A stretch of 64,000 nucleotides of DNA from Cyanophora paradoxa. Its lineage: Eukaryota > Glaucocystophyceae > Cyanophorales > Cyanophoraceae. Made by a program: the position numbers and the translations under genes. Where the stretch lies: positions 62,001 to 126,000 of the forward strand of contig QPMI01000658.1 of NCBI GenBank assembly GCA_004431415.1, written 5' to 3'. Below, in pieces: positions 1 to 8,784 of this stretch (positions are counted from its first letter, which is position 1; each line of letters starts with the position of its first letter). A model generated the notes under the pieces. That model was given only the letters and a program-made list of their open reading frames with translations. It was not told the DNA's origin and did not search any database.

Positions 1-1382
1 GTATGATAGTACTACCGTACTACTACGGTACTCGCGATCGGATCGGAGGCTCGGATCCAGAGGCTGCGCATGCGGACCCGTGAGCTCGAGGCTGTTAACG
101 TTCCGAAGTTCCAAACTTCAGGCCGGGCTTCCAGTCTCCCGGGGCCCAGACTCTGAGACTCCCGCCGTCTCCCGGATCCGGACTCCGGACCGGAGTCCCC
201 GGGCCCAGCGCTAGCCGGCTCAGAGCCTCGCCGAGTTGGCTCGGCCCTAGCTATAGCCTATAGGCCTTAGCTGCAGCCTGGCAGGCCGCTCCAGTCTCCC
301 AGATCGTCCCAGACTCCCAGGCTCCGGATCATGGTCCATTGATAATTAACAGGTTATAAAATCCGGCCCTCCCTTAGGCGAAATAACAGAGTCCCAAATT
401 AACAGACTGTGAAAATTCGGGCTTGTATGGGGCGGTAATATTGGGGGGTAGGTTGTATGGGTCGACTGAACGGCAGCGAATTAGCAGTCCCAAATTAACA
501 GACTATGTCAAAATTTCGGTCTGTTAATTTGAGACTCTGTTATTTAAGTGAGCCCAGTAATTATGTGTTCTACGGTACGTAAGCACTACGTAGTTAAAAC
601 ATGATGGTGATGTCACGCTTTGCATGATGTCAGGTTAATTTCGAAGTAATTTCGAGTCTCTACGTAGCTATATAGCGCGGGCGCTAATTCTTTACGATTA
701 GCGCCCGTCATCGGAAGCTACGTTCTTACGATTTCTAGTGAAACAGCCAATGGGATGCCAGTGCCGGATGGGTACGCAAAGTATCAGCACACTACGAGCT
801 CGGAGGCTAGTCGGAGCAAGCGACACCCAGACGGCACTTACATCATGATGGCATCACACTTTTTTCCCCACAGTTAATTTTCACTACGTATACGTAGCTA
901 TAGTGGGCGACAGCGAAACACAGCCTATGTCAAAATCTCGGTCTGTTAATTTGGGACTCTGTTAATAAAGTGCGAACAGTATTTAGGTGTTACACGGTAT
1001 TTATAATATATTAACGTACGGTGCTGGTAAGCGTGCGCACGGTACTGGCGAGCCAGGGATTTGCACCCATTGGTCGATTTCCATGTGGTATATCATTCGT
1101 CGGAGTGCTTTAATTGTTTTTACAAAAAACGATTTTTTGAACACAGGTTCTGAATGTGTGTAGTAAGTGTTGCATGCTGGCCGGGAGCCTGGCCCATTAA
1201 TATTAATATTGCTGGGCCATTGCTGGCCCCCATTGCATATTGCTGGGGCTTCCGGGACTCGGGAGGACCGGGCCCGGACTCCGGGAATCCGGATCATCGG
1301 ATCTGGGATCTGGATTCTGGATCCCACGGATATATCTCGATTCCGGGATTTTCTTTCAAGTGCTAGTACTGACTCAGTGATC
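1..1382. repeat. Left host flank made of dispersed repeats
   Basis: I see no supported gene here. Positions 421-580 recur as an inverted copy at 30787-30947, on the far side of the viral element; a partial second copy lies at 921-999. Positions about 1003-1370 match about 37588-37998 almost base for base, including the stretch that starts CATGTGGTATATCATTCGTC. The viral element therefore landed inside a pre-existing repeat. The first 350 bases are rich in short GC-rich palindromic words and hold nothing I can name. Confidence 0.7.
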
Positions 1383-1629
1383 GGTCGGTTTGCAGTGAAC
1401 CTCACAGTTAAAACCCCGCATCGCATTAATAGACCTCATCGATAATCAAAGCAATTTACGATCGATTCCTTACCAATGCCCGATAGGAATCGTAAATTGC
1501 TCACTTTTCATCAACCCTCGATCAAAAACCATGACCCCCTACCTATGCCTCTCATATATATCTATCGACTTTATTGATAAATCACATTTTCTCTCTTTAC
1601 CCATGACCCCCTCCCTGTGGTTTTACTGT
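1383..1629 (+). repeat. Left terminal inverted repeat of the viral element
   Basis: This 247-bp repeat begins GGTCGGTTTGCAG. Its reverse complement is at 30254-30500, with one substitution by eye (CTATCG here, CTTTCG in the other copy's orientation). It contains an internal hairpin at about 1451-1502, with GCAATTTACGAT pairing with ATCGTAAATTGC. Such repeats serve as integrase substrates and replication ends in this class of element. Confidence 0.95.
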
Positions 1630-1663
1630 GAAAATGAATGAAATCAATTATATTTGAATTCAA

Positions 1664-2784
1664 TTACAACTGGTGACGCGGATCCGGACCCTCAGAAAGG
1701 GGAGAGTGGTCATAAACGTAAGGGATAATGTAATTCTCCGCATCTTCTTCAGTAATCGATAGAGCTTTGAAACGGTCACCATCGATTTCAACCTTGATGA
1801 AGAAAGAAGGATACGGGAAGGTCTTCTGCTTTGCCCAGCTCACCTCGTAGATCGCCACACCTCTTTTCTGTGTATTGCTCAGTCGTAAATCGCGTTAAAA
1901 CTGAATATGAAGCTTACCATATTATCCTCACGCTCGAAGATGGGCAGAGGCTTGAGAAGGAGATGGCAGTTCTTCTTGAAATTCTTGAATGCCTCGACAC
2001 ACTGCAAACGATCAGATTGGGCTATCACAGTGAAATGACAGCTTACCGATGTCACACTTGACCAGTTGATTGCGTCCTTCAACCCTTGATCCGTGCTTCG
2101 GAAGATGGTCATGAGAAAATTGATGACCACGAGCTGTTCCAGCTTCGCCCAGATCGTGATCTGCAGATCACGTCAATCGCTAGCATCGCGATTGCAGTGA
2201 GAGACTCACCTTATCGCCCTTTAACCCCTTCGGCTTCGGCTCCGTTTTCGGCTCCGTTTTCGGCTTCGCAGGCGCCGGCTGCGATCGAAAACGTTAATTA
2301 CATCGATTTGCGCATGCGCAGCAACGTGCCTCGGAAGGCCCAGCCTGGGGCTGCGGGGGATCGGGAACCGCAGGGGCAGCGGGGGCAGCGCCATCACTCC
2401 CGCGGTTGCTCGCGCGCTTCGCCTTCCGCTTCTCGGCCTTCTTCATATTCTGCTTCACCTTCTTGATCGTCTGTTCGAAACGCAATCGTGAGTAAATTTT
2501 CGACGCGCAATAAATCAAGCGCAACGAACCAGCTGATCCAGCCGGTCAATTACATCTTCGAGCTGACTCTCCGTCATTTCGAGCCGCTGCTGCTGCTCCG
2601 TGATCTGCTCTCTCTGCCGCTCGATCTGCTGCTGCTGCTCGCGATAACGACGGCGGAGTTCGGCGACATCGAGATCCTCAGCCGTCTGCTCCATAGGTGA
2701 GTCCTCGGACTCCTGGCTATCCGCTGGAGGCGCGGGGGCCTTCGGGGGCGCCTTCGTGGGCGCCTTCCCCTTGCGGTCGCTCAT
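1664..2784 (-). CDS. Six-exon gene for a coiled-coil, lysine/proline-rich protein of unknown function
   Basis: I do not recognise this protein. Six exons join in phase 0 throughout: 2784-2530, 2470-2369, 2278-2210, 2160-2047, 2001-1918 and 1867-1664, giving about 275 aa. All introns are GT-AG and 45-90 nt long (for example GTGAGT...CTGCAG, GTAAGC...TTTGCAG). The start MSDRKGK is followed by a Pro/Ala-rich, acidic segment, then a Gln/Glu/Arg coiled coil at about residues 44-85. Next come a lysine-rich stretch, a KPKTEP repeat and a compact C-terminal part of about 130 aa with aromatic and hydrophobic residues. It lies directly inside the left TIR and diverges from another spliced gene. Composition is closer to host DNA than to the other viral genes. 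It could be a captured host gene or a viral gene that acquired introns. The exon 2 donor (after GCG, at 2368) is the least certain junction. Confidence 0.7.
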
Positions 2785-3174
2785 CTTTGAGTGCGTGCAG
2801 CTAGGCGATCGAAGGCAGTTAGATACTAGTATCGAGCGCTAGAGCTAATTCGCGATCGCGTTAACGACTAAGAGCCATGCGCCGTCTCTGCCTAAGAGCC
2901 ATCGCCGTCTCGAATTTTTTCATGCTGCAGAACTCATTTTAAATTTGATTGGTCGCCAGTGACGAAATTAAAAGTTGTGATAGTTTAATCAATGTGAGGT
3001 TATAACTTTGACATGTATATATGCATGTAGTAAATTAATTTAACATAGAGTAACCTTTTTCAGTTGAATTCTTTGGAAGAATTAATTATGACTCACCAGT
3101 GGCTCATCGATGATGATTTCTTCATAAATAATCATCAATGACTCACCGACGGCTCACCGGTGAATCATCGATAG
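2785..3174. promoter_or_regulatory. Intergenic region between two divergent spliced genes
   Basis: About 390 bases separate the two intron-containing genes and probably hold both promoters. The middle is AT-rich with TATA-like words (about 3010-3050). At 3088-3170 a short unit recurs imperfectly, built from ATGACTCACC and GGCTCA followed by TCATCGAT, and it contains partial dyads. The first exon of the plus-strand gene may lie here. Function is inferred from position only. Confidence 0.35.
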
Positions 3175-4301
3175 ATAGCGCTGTACCCAGCAAAGGCTGT
3201 CGTACCCAACCGCGCAGCAGCCCTGCCGCCGAAGAAGCATTTCACGCCCGAGGAGAAGCGCCGGGCAAACACAGAGGCTGCTGCTCGATACCGGCAGCGA
3301 TTGCGCGAGCAAGCTGAACTTGGGCGCCTGTTTCTCTCGGGGGCGCTGACCTCGGACCCACCATCGCCGGCCGCAGCCCAGCCCGTTCAGTTCAGCTCTC
3401 CAGTAGCTACGCAATCGCGCAACATGGCCGCCCGCGCCCCAGCCCCGCAGTCAGACGTCGACATGGCGACGGCGTCGCTCGCTGGTGTCCAGCTCTCGCC
3501 CGCAGCGGCGGCCTCTTCTGCGCAGCGGAACAGGTGCAATTAACGATTTCCTACACGCCTATGCAGAGCGCGCCCCGAGATTCCCAGCCTGCGTCGACTT
3601 AGCTAACTTCGCGCCCGCGCAGTGCTGCGGACCTGACCACCAAGGAGCAGCTCGTCGTGGCTTACGAAGCGTGCGCCCTGCATCCTCTCTGCGCTCTCTC
3701 TGCGCCCGCGCCGCGCCCCCCGACCCCGCAGAGCAGCCAGATCGCGGAAATGCAGGCCAAGTTTTTCAGCATGGAGGCGAAGCTGCAGGCTAAGGATGAG
3801 GAACTCGCCGCCGTCGGCTCGCAGCTCAACCGTGCCAAGAGCAACAAGGAGAGCTACGAAGCGCTGGCCAAGCAAACCACGATGATGGTGAGCCTCCGCC
3901 CTTTTCCCAAGCTGCCCCCTGAGCTTTGTGCAGAATTTGGGCATCAAGGAGGCGGTGGCGGAGCTGGCGAAGCGCATCCCCGACATCGTCGACAAGCAGG
4001 ACGCGGTGCGCGCTGGCTCTCGCCCCCCTTTAAGCCCCTCAAGGCCTGCTGCAGCTGCTGACCCCCTCCCTTGCCTTAGACCAATGCTACTGCTGCTGGG
4101 GAGGGGGAGACCAACGTCTACCCCCCGATCACCGAGTTGATCGTGCTGACGGAGTTCTGCAAGCTGAAGGGCCTGGACGCCCTCAAGAAGGCAGTGGGGC
4201 TTAACAAGCCCGAGAATTGGGCAGTTGTGATCGCGAAGCTCAAGGAAGCTCGCGAGAAAGCTAGGCTCTGGTACCGCCAGTACAGCGATAAGACCATCTA
4301 A
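3175..4301 (+). CDS. Spliced gene for a basic/coiled-coil protein of unknown function (5' end unresolved)
   Basis: The product is not recognised. The frame is open from 3175 with no ATG, so the first exon is probably upstream; an AG at 3189-3190 could be its acceptor. Visible exons are up to 3533, 3623-3887, 3934-4005 and 4080-4301 (stop TAA). GT-AG introns cover 3534-3622, 3888-3933 and 4006-4079. Each join keeps the frame, and the reading frame is broken without them. The protein starts with a basic segment (FTPEEKRRANTEAAARYRQR), then an Ala/Pro-rich linker, a coiled coil (ending near KSNKESYEALAKQ) and a helical C-terminus ending WYRQYSDKTI. The TPEEK segment resembles the small basic viral protein encoded at 11582-11977, which may tie this gene to the element. 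It is GC-rich relative to the viral genes. Confidence 0.65.
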
Positions 4302-4345
4302 ATATATAAAAATGCATACCCAGTTCGTTTTTTTTGACTTTTCGT

Positions 4346-4933
4346 TTAGATCTCGATAGCTAGCAGTTCAAGACTTGTCATGTTTTCGAGTATCTCATAA
4401 TAAAGTTTAGCCTGATTCTCACTCAATTCGTCCTCGCATTCAAGATCTGCAAACACTTCGCTCTCGGTTCCAATCATACCGGACTCGTCCTCTAGCCTGA
4501 ATCGCTCGAGCTTGAAGCTGGCCTCATCGAATACATACTGATCCCCATCTTCGAGTTGAACTACGATCCTATTCTGCATGTGTTTGGGGAACATATCGCC
4601 GCGAGTCCACACGTATATATTCTCGATTCGTTTAGCGAACCCCTGTTTGCAGATCGCTTCGACGATCCACTGCAATTCATCCTCAGAGAGTTCAAACTCC
4701 CGTGTCTCATCTTCTAGATCAATCACATCCCCCCACGATTCAATATCGAGTGTCCGCAGCCTCTCGTAATCGATGGTCGAAGCATCGACCTTGAATACAT
4801 CCTCCGTGCAACACCATACGTCACTCTCGCATCGCCAGCAGCCGAAAGAGCAGACCGAGCAGCCGATCGAGTTCTCGGACCCGCAGTCCGAGCCACACTC
4901 AGAGCCAGAGTAGTCAGAGTCGTCCGAAGCCAT
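4346..4933 (-). CDS. Acidic 195-aa protein with cysteine-rich N-terminus, unknown function
   Basis: The protein starts MASDDSDYSGSECGS and has a Cys/Ser cluster over the first 45 residues (CGSDCGS, CSVCSFGCWRC, WCC). A strongly acidic body of about 150 aa follows, with alternating hydrophobic and Glu/Asp residues. The cysteines could bind zinc or form disulphides, but no family is recognised. It is intronless, and its stop lies 44 bases from the convergent stop of the plus-strand spliced gene. Codon usage and AT content match the viral genes. A DNA-mimic-like or regulatory role would be speculation. Confidence 0.55.
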   Translation of the reverse strand: MASDDSDYSGSECGSDCGSENSIGCSVCSFGCWRCESDVWCCTEDVFKVDASTIDYERLRTLDIESWGDVIDLEDETREFELSEDELQWIVEAICKQGFAKRIENIYVWTRGDMFPKHMQNRIVVQLEDGDQYVFDEASFKLERFRLEDESGMIGTESEVFADLECEDELSENQAKLYYEILENMTSLELLAIEI

Positions 4934-5503
4934 TGCGTTCCGATCCGATTGAGTGGCCGAGAGAGTTTGACTCGAATCAAATTTTCGCCCCCCTGTATGG
5001 CGCGGCTCTACGAAAATTATCGAGGCGGTCGTTTACTTGGCGTTTACCCGGTCGGTACGTACCCGGATCCCGGTTCCGGCCCGAATCAAATTTTTGACCC
5101 CCACTATGGGGTGGGTCTACAAATATTTTCTAGCGGGCTTGCCATACGGCTTGACACGCGGCTTGAACAGCGGCTAGGCCAAGCCGTCAAAAAGCTTTGT
5201 CACAAAATTATCGAAATTATCTCAGGCCCGGCCTGGCCCGGGCCGGCTGGCAGTCGGTGCCAGAGCTTGGTTTTGGCCCGGTGGTTTTCAATTGGCTACA
5301 TGTCGCCAATCAGAATTAACCGAGTCTCCAACCGTCAACCGTAAAAAAAGTCAAAACGCGGACCGTCAACCGTTTAAAAAAAGTCAAGTCGTGGACCGTC
5401 AACATTCGACTTCGAGTTGAACGACATGAACGTTTCGACTTCGAGCTAAACGAAATGAATAAAAAACGAAAAACAAAAAAATAAAAAATAAAAATGAAAA
5501 TTT
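4934..5503. other. Non-coding stretch with short imperfect repeats
   Basis: I see no gene. Two about 45-bp units (around 4976-5021 and 5083-5128) share AATCAAATTTT, a C-run, TATGG and GGTCTAC-like words. At 5333-5403 the unit ACCGTCAACCGT plus an A-run plus AGTCAA repeats. At 5403-5460 TTCGACTTCGAG...AACGA.ATGAA occurs twice. These could be regulatory or recombination-derived; function is unknown. Confidence 0.4.
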
Positions 5504-5836
5504 TCACTCCTTTTTCCTAGCGCCGGCCCCCACTTGTACTTTATCGTAGGTCAGTGTTAATGGGTTATCAATACCCGATACGAACCATAGCTTATGATCA
5601 GGATCCCACTTGGCTCCACCCTTCTTAGCCTCCTCGCGATCCTCGAACGGGATTTTCAAATAAATTTTTTTATTTTTGCGCATTAATTCCGAAACGGCCA
5701 CGGTACTATAGGTAGATAGAAGCTTATGTTCCGGCTCAGTTACATACCAGCATTTATGCTTCATATCCCATTTAGCCCCAAGGGCTTTAGCTTCATCTTT
5801 TTGTTCAAAAGGGACCTCAATATAGATTTTCTCCAT
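5504..5836 (-). CDS. Small protein with two DUF5710-like repeats
   Basis: This 110-aa protein is made of two tandem copies of a short motif: YIEVPFEQKDEAKALGAKWD followed by CWYV near residues 4-31, and YLKIPFEDREEAKKGGAKWD followed by LWFV near residues 59-86. This pattern (VPF..KD.AK.LGA.WD....WYV) is the DUF5710 signature, known as an accessory segment in primases, topoisomerases and plasmid or viral DNA-processing proteins. Here it stands alone and doubled. The C-terminal tail is basic (ARKKE). It lies 26 bases downstream of the integrase stop on the same strand, so both could share a transcript. A nucleic-acid-binding role is inferred. Confidence 0.7.
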   Translation of the reverse strand: MEKIYIEVPFEQKDEAKALGAKWDMKHKCWYVTEPEHKLLSTYSTVAVSELMRKNKKIYLKIPFEDREEAKKGGAKWDPDHKLWFVSGIDNPLTLTYDKVQVGAGARKKE

Positions 5837-5862
5837 TTCCTACTATACGAATATATAAAATT

Positions 5863-7230
5863 TTACCTGGTTCGGATCCTAGTACTAGCCCTTATAGCTG
5901 GAGCCTTATCATAGGATGCTACAGCCTCTGCCCCACCGGCTAATTTCTCGGTTCCGGCTACTCTTAGATTCGCTAGCTCCCTTGAAACCCTCTTTGTTCT
6001 CTGGACCCTATCCTCGATCAAGCTGCCCTTTGGGACTGATTCGGCCGGATCTATGCCCTCTCTGTGGATCTGTCTAATTGCTGCGGCCTCCTGCCTCACT
6101 GTATCCACTGTACTTGCGGAAGGCTCAACGATTGCTTCAACTTCCGATATGATCTGCAGCTCATGAGGCTTGAAGATTCGATTCAAAGGTACACCCTGGG
6201 CATCTACGACCTGGATTCCATTCCCGGCCCTTCCTGCAATCTTGTAGACCTCTCGACTGTATCTCTGAGTGGCCCCCTTGTCAAACTTAGACCTAGGCAG
6301 CAAGACTCGAACGAACAGGCCGGGCTTGAATTTCTCGAAGATATCATCAACAATTGCTTTCTTTTTCGATAAAATGAAACTGCGAATGCGAGCCATATCC
6401 TCTAACCTAACATCTATTGGTCGCATACCTATAGTCCTATTAACACTGGAATTATAATTCAGAACAAAGTCCTCTAGCTTATCCATAAACTTGACTGTGT
6501 TGAAAGCGATGCAGTAGTTATTGATCATCGTTTTGAGGGTCAAATGGAATCGATTCATGATGCCTAAACTCGTGTGATCCCCAGCCTGTTTAAACCTATG
6601 CTCGATTCCAAACTCCTGGATCACTGCCTGGAACTCTTTCGCTTTAAACTCGGAACCCAAATCAGTCTCTAACACCCTCATTGGAGCGGGAAGCTCACCC
6701 AATACCTCTCTAAATGCAGTCGCAACACTGACTCCCTCTTTATTCTTTAATTTCTTAGCGTAAGCCCTCCTGCTCGTGATCTCAATAAGAGTGAGTACCG
6801 CAATGTACCCCGCATTGTACTTTCCGTAAGATAAATAGAATATCAGATCGGCCTGGTAGGTCCAGGGTGGAGCTGTGATTGGAATGAATGTGGACTGCGA
6901 TGCTGGGGGTGGCTTCTTGTTAATCTGCATAAACTCTTGCTTTTCTGCAACCTCTTTGACCTCGTTATAAGTAACACTCGGATCCTCTTTCTTCAGCTCC
7001 TGATAGATCGTATGGGGATGCTTGTAACCTGTTTTAGGATCGTACATTCGCCTAACTATTTTATTCGAAGCCGGACTCACGGTTTTAAAAGGGACATCCC
7101 CTACTACATTTACCTTTGCTTCTCTTTTACTAATTCTGCCTTCTACTCTCTCTGTATCTGGGATCGGAATGGGGAGCAGGGTCGTTTCGGTCTCATCCCC
7201 AGCCCCTCGCCTCACTATTTTCGATGCCAT
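5863..7230 (-). CDS. Retroviral-type (rve) integrase
   Basis: It is expected to join the element ends to host DNA. The 455-aa protein (start chosen at MASKIVRR; an upstream in-frame ATG at 7245 is possible) has an RNase H-fold core. The first acid is in WTYQADLIFY, followed by a strand-rich stretch (YIAVLTLIEITSRRAYAKKL), and the second acid is in ETDLGSEF. The third catalytic position, 36 residues after the second Asp, is Asn in LGIMNRFHLTLK where retroviral integrases have Glu. No HHCC zinc motif is evident at the N-terminus. The C-terminal third (about residues 300-455) is basic and may bind DNA. It lies 18 bases downstream of the helicase stop. The Asn may be a family variant or may lower activity. 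Confidence 0.85.
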   Translation of the reverse strand: MASKIVRRGAGDETETTLLPIPIPDTERVEGRISKREAKVNVVGDVPFKTVSPASNKIVRRMYDPKTGYKHPHTIYQELKKEDPSVTYNEVKEVAEKQEFMQINKKPPPASQSTFIPITAPPWTYQADLIFYLSYGKYNAGYIAVLTLIEITSRRAYAKKLKNKEGVSVATAFREVLGELPAPMRVLETDLGSEFKAKEFQAVIQEFGIEHRFKQAGDHTSLGIMNRFHLTLKTMINNYCIAFNTVKFMDKLEDFVLNYNSSVNRTIGMRPIDVRLEDMARIRSFILSKKKAIVDDIFEKFKPGLFVRVLLPRSKFDKGATQRYSREVYKIAGRAGNGIQVVDAQGVPLNRIFKPHELQIISEVEAIVEPSASTVDTVRQEAAAIRQIHREGIDPAESVPKGSLIEDRVQRTKRVSRELANLRVAGTEKLAGGAEAVASYDKAPAIRASTRIRTR

Positions 7231-7248
7231 CCTATAACTATACAAATT

Positions 7249-8784
7249 CTATTTTTTGCTGCTGTTGCATCCTTGATGAGCCAGCTTGCAGTTCGACTTG
7301 ATGTGAGCCTCTTTATTATTAATCCTATCAACAGTAAGCCTGTACCTTAGATCCTTTGCCTGAAGGGAAAGGGGTTCGGTACACAGAGAGCAGATTCGCT
7401 TCTGCTCCTTGAGCTGCTCAATGATCCACTCGGGTGTAATATAATCATCATCATTATAATCTCGACCCGCTTTCTGATCCTGGCACTTGTAAGCCCGAAC
7501 CTTGGCCTTCAGATGCTCGAAGATCTCGGATTTAGCCTCGAACTTGTGGAGCTTGGTGTAAATGAGAATCTCGCTCAAATCTCGGTTGCGAGTCAGAGCA
7601 GTCCAGAACCACTCAGGAGTAACATGGCAGAACGAGGCCTCACAAACGACAATGCCCGAATCGTAGGTGAGTCCTTGAACACTGTGGCATGTTCCAGCAT
7701 AGGGTAGGTTGAACTTTTCCAACAGAGCAGTGGGGAGAGAGAACTGGGTCCCATCAAACACATCCTCCAAAGTGACCTGGTTCCGATTGATATCGACTAT
7801 GGTATAACTGTAATTAGTGAAAGCCGCTACTTTCTCATCTTTTTTACCTCGGGTCACACAGATATATTCACGACAAACGATTTCGATTCCTTTGAAAAAA
7901 TTGATTCCGTTCACAAGGATCCCCTCGGTTTCGGGGTATATACGTTTATGCATGGTTCGGTTGTACAGGTAAGCCATCTCGTTTCTATAGCATATAGCCC
8001 TGTAGGAATCAGGAATTTCGTTTAGATCAGTTGCAGTTCTGAATCCGTATTTATTTACTATTTCTGTAGGAGCAAGTCCGTTCTCAAAGAGATCGACCTT
8101 GATTGCTTTCAGCTTCTCTCGATCCTCAGGCTTGCGATGCCTCTTGTTGATCATCAGCTGCAGTGTGTTGGGGAAGATGCTTGAGATAGCATCGCTGTAA
8201 TATTGTTTGGGGTCAGCCACAGCAAGAGCATCATTTATGGGAGCGTTTTGGTGGGGGTCTCCATTGCAGTAGAATTTCTTATCCGAATACTTGTTTATGA
8301 ATTTTTTGATCTTTGCAAGGTCCTTTACTTTATAGGCATAGACCTCATCGAATACTACATGGGAAAAGCCTTCCATAAACTCATTGACCTGTGAAGCCGA
8401 TAGGGCCTCTTCACAGGTTTGCTCATTTGAGACTCGCAGACCCAGAACACTGTACAGGGTGGCCACCTCAATGCGGCTTGCAGCTTCGGGCTTCCCCAAT
8501 CTGATGCCCATTTCTTTCAGAGAGCATCGGAACTCGGCCGCTTGTTTGTTGTAGGGGCAAACTATGAGTCCGTTGATGTCATTTTTTAGCAGGTAGACCA
8601 TCAATCCGGTCGACTTTCCGGCTCCTGGAAGCATTCCAAGGGTATTGACATGATTGAACTCATTGTAAACCTTGGTATAAGCGTCCGAATCAAATTCGTT
8701 TCGAAGGCAGAAGGAATTGATATTCGAAAGGGGATCCTCAATTTTAATAGGCTTCGGGAGGGTCCGAATGCGAATGGGGTTCAT
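7249..8784 (-). CDS. SF1 helicase fused to a C-terminal HNH-type domain
   Basis: This is a 511-aa protein, presumably unwinding DNA during element replication. Walker A is GMLPGAGKST at residues 50-59 and Walker B is VVFDE at 143-147. A GDPHQ segment follows (motif III-like), then HSVQGLTYDSG (motif V) and TALTRNRD (motif VI), the pattern of Pif1/RecD/UvrD-like superfamily 1. The last 50 residues form a separate module: ICSLC, then DRINN, HIKSNC and CNSSKK. These match the Cys and His/Asn layout of HNH endonucleases. Its ATG overlaps the polymerase stop by 4 bases (8781-8784), suggesting coupled expression. The helicase-HNH fusion is unusual, and nuclease activity is inferred. Confidence 0.85.
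   Translation of the reverse strand: MNPIRIRTLPKPIKIEDPLSNINSFCLRNEFDSDAYTKVYNEFNHVNTLGMLPGAGKSTGLMVYLLKNDINGLIVCPYNKQAAEFRCSLKEMGIRLGKPEAASRIEVATLYSVLGLRVSNEQTCEEALSASQVNEFMEGFSHVVFDEVYAYKVKDLAKIKKFINKYSDKKFYCNGDPHQNAPINDALAVADPKQYYSDAISSIFPNTLQLMINKRHRKPEDREKLKAIKVDLFENGLAPTEIVNKYGFRTATDLNEIPDSYRAICYRNEMAYLYNRTMHKRIYPETEGILVNGINFFKGIEIVCREYICVTRGKKDEKVAAFTNYSYTIVDINRNQVTLEDVFDGTQFSLPTALLEKFNLPYAGTCHSVQGLTYDSGIVVCEASFCHVTPEWFWTALTRNRDLSEILIYTKLHKFEAKSEIFEHLKAKVRAYKCQDQKAGRDYNDDDYITPEWIIEQLKEQKRICSLCTEPLSLQAKDLRYRLTVDRINNKEAHIKSNCKLAHQGCNSSKK

Noticed and set aside
1371-1382. Target-site duplication beside the left viral TIR
   Set aside because: The bases before 1383 (AGTGATC) and after 30500 (CAGGCTG) do not match at any length of 4 or more.
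3534-4079. Reading the plus-strand gene at 3.2-4.3 kb as several separate small genes
   Set aside because: Each break coincides with a GT-AG pair that restores one continuous frame, so splicing is the simpler explanation.
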